NCBI GenBank assembly: GCA_020725805.1 | Contig: DYEF01000023.1 | Coordinates: forward strand, 28,014 to 92,013 | Source: Bdellovibrio sp. | Lineage (GTDB): Bacteria; Myxococcota; SpSt-1050 | Reading direction: 5' to 3' | DNA length: 64,000 nucleotides | Shown here: one piece after another, positions 60,848 to 64,000 of the stretch | How the letters are laid out: each line of letters opens with the position of its first letter | Position numbering within the stretch: position 1 is the stretch's first letter | The notes under the pieces: model-generated | The model's input: only the letters and a program-made list of their open reading frames with translations | Told to the model about the DNA's origin: nothing | The model's database searches: none | Program-made: the position numbers and the translations under genes

Positions 60848-61903
60848 TCACTCCTTCCTGATAAACTGCCTGAGTACATTTGCAGCAAGTTCAGGCGGAG
60901 TGGGATTATAATAAAAACTCGTACCTATCTCGAATCCCGCCACTCTCTGGAGCCTCGGGATTATCTCGAAATGCCAGTGATAATCATCTTCGATAGTTAT
61001 CCAGTAACCTATCCTCGGCGTCCTGTTGGGAGATGTGTGCAGTGACATATTGTACGGCGGATTGCTGAGGGCGGAATTGAGTGCATTCAGAACATTCTTT
61101 ACCACTCTTCCGAGGTCTATTGCCTCGTCTTTGGAGATTCTCGTAAAGTCACAGTCGTGTTTCAACGGCATAATCGTTATCTCGAAGGGAAAACGGGAGG
61201 CATAGGGACAGAATGCAATAAAATTCTTGCTGATGAGCAGGACCCTCTCCTCGGACTGCTTCTCGCTGGAGAGGATATCGCAGAAGAGACATCTCTCCTT
61301 CTTGTTGTAATGGTTCTTGCAGTTTTCGAGTTCTTCGCGGATAATCTTGGGCGTAATCGGCAGACCGATCAGCTGTGAATGGGAATGAGAGATGGTTGCA
61401 CCCGACATAAATCCCCTGTTTTTGAAGACAAGGGCGTATCTTATCCTCTTGTCCTTGTAGAGGTCCATTATCCTGTCCCTGTAAGCCCATATCACTTTCT
61501 CGATCTGAGATTCGGATACGGCGGCAAGGTCGTGCGAGTGGTCGGGAGTTTCAATGATAACCTCGTGAGCACCTACTCCCATCACCATATCATACATACC
61601 CACGCCGATATGCTCGTCCTCTCCTTCTATCTTCAGAACAGGGTCCTTGCTGGGGACAACGCGGACCCACCATCCCTTTGAATCGGGGTGTGAACCCTCT
61701 TCCCTGAAGGCAATTATTTCCTTAGGCGTCTTATGTTCATTCCCCGGACAGAACGGACAACCGTTTCCGTTCTCCATATCAAATTTTACACCGTCAAAGG
61801 TATTCAGTGCAGGTATACGCGGTTTGATTTTATCAATAATCACCCACCCGCCGAGAATCGGGTCTCTTCTTATCTCGTTTAGCAAAACTTTTTCATCACT
61901 CAT
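60848..61903 (-). CDS. galT: galactose-1-phosphate uridylyltransferase
   Basis: A 351-residue HIT-superfamily nucleotidyltransferase of the Leloir pathway, exchanging UMP between UDP-glucose and galactose-1-phosphate. Zinc ligands lie in CPFCPGNE, and the active-site histidine triad is SHSHSQLIG (normally HPHxQ). NRTPRIGYWITIEDDYHWHFEI near the end is typical. Its distance from other Leloir genes means a broader role, for example in UDP-sugar supply, is possible. GAGGAG precedes the ATG. Confidence 0.92.
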   Translation of the reverse strand: MSDEKVLLNEIRRDPILGGWVIIDKIKPRIPALNTFDGVKFDMENGNGCPFCPGNEHKTPKEIIAFREEGSHPDSKGWWVRVVPSKDPVLKIEGEDEHIGVGMYDMVMGVGAHEVIIETPDHSHDLAAVSESQIEKVIWAYRDRIMDLYKDKRIRYALVFKNRGFMSGATISHSHSQLIGLPITPKIIREELENCKNHYNKKERCLFCDILSSEKQSEERVLLISKNFIAFCPYASRFPFEITIMPLKHDCDFTRISKDEAIDLGRVVKNVLNALNSALSNPPYNMSLHTSPNRTPRIGYWITIEDDYHWHFEIIPRLQRVAGFEIGTSFYYNPTPPELAANVLRQFIRKE

Positions 61904-61973
61904 AATAAATCTCCTCTCGGTTAATGATATAATTGGACAGGGCGCTGCTTGTCAAACAAATAATAATAGAAAT

Positions 61974-62615
61974 CTATACATCGATTAATCCCTGCCTGAT
62001 GCCCTCGGTAACCGCCTCTACCCTGTTCGTCACATTCAGCTTCTCGTATATATGTTCAAGGTGTGTCCTGACAGTCGTGCTCGAAAGGCCCAGGACATCT
62101 GCAACTTCCTTGTTGGAGAGCCCTTTGGCGATATAGTTGAGTATCTCCTTCTCCCTCTTGGAGAGCGGCTTTACTTCGGACTTGAGTTTCTCCTGTTCCA
62201 TAAAGATATTCAGAAGTGTTCTCGCAAGATTCGGCTGTATTACGGAACCTCCTGAGTGAATCTCCAGAAGTGCCTCTCTTATTTTCTTGTAGGGTGTTCC
62301 CTTGAGCAGATAACCCGCAGCCCCCACCCGCACGGCAGAAAGGACCGATTTCTCCTCCTCGAATACCGTCAGAATCAGAAAGTTACAGTTTATCTTCTTT
62401 GCCCTGACCTGTCTTATTACCTCGGTCCCCTGAAAATCAGGGAGGCTCAAATCCAGCAGGACAAGTTCGGGAGACTTCTCTGTAATCAGTTTTACCGCAT
62501 CTGCGCCCGTCGTGGCGGTACCTACAAGGTCAAACCGGTCGTCCCGCTTTACGAGTTTTTCGATCTGCTTGAGAAATGTAATGTTGTCCTCCACAATAAC
62601 GATTTTAATTCCCAT
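61974..62615 (-). CDS. NarL/FixJ-family response regulator
   Basis: A 213-residue two-component transcription factor. The receiver has E9-D10, phospho-acceptor D55 (LVLLDLSLPD), Thr in LILTVFEE and Lys in LLKGT. The C-terminal LuxR-type HTH reads PLSKREKEILNYIAKGLSNKEVA and TTVRTHLEHIYEKL. It overlaps the histidine kinase gene by 11 bp, so the two make a coupled pair. Target genes are unknown. Confidence 0.95.
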   Translation of the reverse strand: MGIKIVIVEDNITFLKQIEKLVKRDDRFDLVGTATTGADAVKLITEKSPELVLLDLSLPDFQGTEVIRQVRAKKINCNFLILTVFEEEKSVLSAVRVGAAGYLLKGTPYKKIREALLEIHSGGSVIQPNLARTLLNIFMEQEKLKSEVKPLSKREKEILNYIAKGLSNKEVADVLGLSSTTVRTHLEHIYEKLNVTNRVEAVTEGIRQGLIDV

Positions 62616-63774
62616 CTTTAGGACCTCGCTTTAAGTATACCTTCGTCCCCACACCTGACGCCGACTCAATATTGAGCTCTGCACCTATAAGCCTTGCACG
62701 TTCCTTCATATTTATTATACCATAATGGTTTTCCGGACAGCGGGACGGGTCGAATCCCTTTCCGTCATCCTGAATTACTATCTCGAACGAACTCTCCCTG
62801 ATATCGACCGAGAGACTGACATTCTTTGCTCCCGAATGTTTTGCCACATTAGTCAGCCCCTCCTGAATTATTCTGAAGATTGCGAGCAGTTCGTCGGGCT
62901 TCAGGCGGCTGTCATTCAGCAGAATATTGCTCGAGAATTCGATATCGTTACGGCTCCTAAACCTGTCCACTATGTTCGAGAGCATATTCTTTAGGTCAAA
63001 ATCAGTCCTCAGAAGCACAACAGCCCTTCTGAGTTCCTCCATCCCCTCTTCGGCCATATTCCTGAGCTCTTCGGTCTCTTTTTTTGCTGAGCCGAAGTCC
63101 TCCTGTGCGAGTATAAAATCAATCTGCATAATGAGCGCCGAGAGAGTTGCACCAATGCCGTCGTGAATCTCCCGTGAAAGCCGGAGCCGCTCCTCGCTCA
63201 GTTCGAGCTCCCTCATCGCATCCTTGAGTTTCATTATCTCGTCGTGCTGGATATTCTCCTGTGTGTTGAAATAAACTATTGAATAGAGCAGCAACAGATT
63301 TGCCAGAGAATACATAATGAGCAGAAGGACGTCCTGAAGGACGAGGCCGCGGACGAAGACCAGCTGGTCTATATGCGCAATGACAGGCAGGAGCATAAGA
63401 GGGGGAATAATCGTCAGCGGACGGGTAAAGAGCAGGGCAAAGAACATCGTATAGAGAAGCTGAAGGAAGAAGAGCGGACTTCTGAGTCCGCCGGTATAAA
63501 TTATAAGATATACCACGAACGGCAGGTCCAGAAGGAGGGAGATATAGGTAATCGTTACCTCCTTCTTTCTGTAAAATACGGAGTAGGCAAACAGGATAGT
63601 CCACAGCAGGATAAAGACATAGAAGAGAACAGCCCAGACACTGTCAAGCCCCAGAAAGACCGCCCAATCCCTTACAATAAATACAATCAGAAAGAGTATG
63701 AGGATAAAAATCCTTGCCCAGAAGATCGCCTTCGCTCTCGTGATAAACTTGAAAGAAAGCCAGTTACTATCCAT
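62605..63774 (-). CDS. NarX/DesK-type sensor histidine kinase
   Basis: A 389-residue kinase. I start it at the ATG at 63774, seven bases after a TATACT -10 box; the in-frame ATG at 63795 would lie inside the promoter. About five to six membrane helices (FWARIFILILFLIVFIV, VWAVLFYVFILLWTILFAY, IYTGGLRSPLFFLQLLY) form the input without a large external loop, as in DesK-type membrane sensors. A HisKA_3 dimerisation domain with phospho-His in RLSREIHDGIGATLSA and a HATPase domain (DDGKGFDP, GIINMKERARLIG) follow. It precedes the NarL-type regulator. Signal unknown. Confidence 0.9.
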   Translation of the reverse strand: MDSNWLSFKFITRAKAIFWARIFILILFLIVFIVRDWAVFLGLDSVWAVLFYVFILLWTILFAYSVFYRKKEVTITYISLLLDLPFVVYLIIYTGGLRSPLFFLQLLYTMFFALLFTRPLTIIPPLMLLPVIAHIDQLVFVRGLVLQDVLLLIMYSLANLLLLYSIVYFNTQENIQHDEIMKLKDAMRELELSEERLRLSREIHDGIGATLSALIMQIDFILAQEDFGSAKKETEELRNMAEEGMEELRRAVVLLRTDFDLKNMLSNIVDRFRSRNDIEFSSNILLNDSRLKPDELLAIFRIIQEGLTNVAKHSGAKNVSLSVDIRESSFEIVIQDDGKGFDPSRCPENHYGIINMKERARLIGAELNIESASGVGTKVYLKRGPKDGN

Positions 63775-63781
63775 CGCAGAA

Positions 63782-63809
63782 AGTATAACATACATACGAC
63801 TTTATGCAA
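63782..63809 (-). promoter_or_regulatory. sigma-70 promoter of the two-component pair
   Basis: Minus strand: TTGCAT (63804-63809), 16-bp spacer, TATACT (63782-63787), then seven bases to the ATG at 63774. The geometry implies a leaderless message. The remaining 63810-64000 shows nothing recognisable. Confidence 0.5.
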
Positions 63810-64000
63810 AAAATTGTAATTCAGGAGAACATCCGGGTTAAAACGACACATAAGGTGTTTATCATATCCCGTGCCGCTATATATCTTCTAAACTGAATAT
63901 ACCCCAAAATTTTGCTGTTTTTAGAGTGTATGAGAGCAGGGATTATTGATTTTACTAATATTTGAAAGCAATCTGTCTCTCTAAGCCTCTTGTTTCCTTA

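Overview
The window reads as a chromosomal segment of a Gram-negative bacterium. The evidence is many lipoproteins with clear lipoboxes, outer-membrane beta-barrel candidates, an alpha-2-macroglobulin/PBP1C pair, an LptM-like peptide and the lysine/DAP pathway. A eukaryote-like Ser/Thr kinase with a beta-propeller tail, cysteine-rich, Kelch and HEAT lipoproteins, and a response regulator with a long proline-rich tail suggest an uncultured deltaproteobacterium or Myxococcota-like lineage. That placement is by gene style only. An octaheme cytochrome and a tyrosine phenol-lyase-like enzyme fit anaerobic or amino-acid-fermenting life. I see no insertion sequence, prophage, CRISPR array or rRNA; one tRNA-Pro is present.

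Layout. 0-11.5 kb: kinase, then on the minus strand PBP1C followed by a thioester alpha-2-macroglobulin. 11.6-16.9 kb: exported proteins of unknown role and a YHS protein. 17.0-21.9 kb (minus): a cysteine regulon, Rrf2 regulator - CysK - cystathionine beta-synthase - cystathionine gamma-lyase/synthase - methyltransferase, headed by a strong promoter covered by a 30-bp dyad. 22.1-28.6 kb (plus): an orphan FHIPEP export-gate protein, PurB, an LptM-like lipopeptide, DapA, DapB and an EamA transporter. 28.8-31.1 kb: a large Cys-rich lipoprotein. 31.5-34.1 kb: a tandem fusion of two tyrosine phenol-lyase domains. 34.4-39.9 kb: HEAT, PEGA and Kelch surface proteins around PanD. 40-46.9 kb: a cysteine synthase, an MBL hydrolase, a DedA-transglutaminase-Xer operon and three small envelope proteins. 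47.0-51.3 kb (plus): a sulfur operon of ArsR regulator - octaheme cytochrome - cytochrome b - two YeeE/YedE permease halves, the second with a rhodanese-like tail. 51.3-63.8 kb: an RDD protein, tRNA-Pro, S9 peptidase, ABC ATPase, a second transglutaminase protein, an exported glutaredoxin, small envelope proteins, a response regulator, GalT and a NarL-type two-component pair.

The most striking object is the 885-residue fusion at 31490-34147. By alignment from memory with Citrobacter tyrosine phenol-lyase, the C-terminal half keeps every PLP and substrate residue I checked but has lost the Tyr71-type residue that neighbouring subunits donate to each other's active sites. The N-terminal half has lost the PLP lysine and the substrate arginines but keeps that Tyr motif. 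The two halves look complementary, as if an ancestral homodimer became one covalent pseudo-heterodimer with a single active site.

The second theme is sulfur. The Rrf2-led cysteine regulon, the ArsR-led cytochrome/permease operon, a third cysteine synthase and an exported glutaredoxin suggest extensive handling of reduced sulfur. Several genes (ArsR, histidine kinase, perhaps PBP1C) appear to be transcribed with almost no leader.
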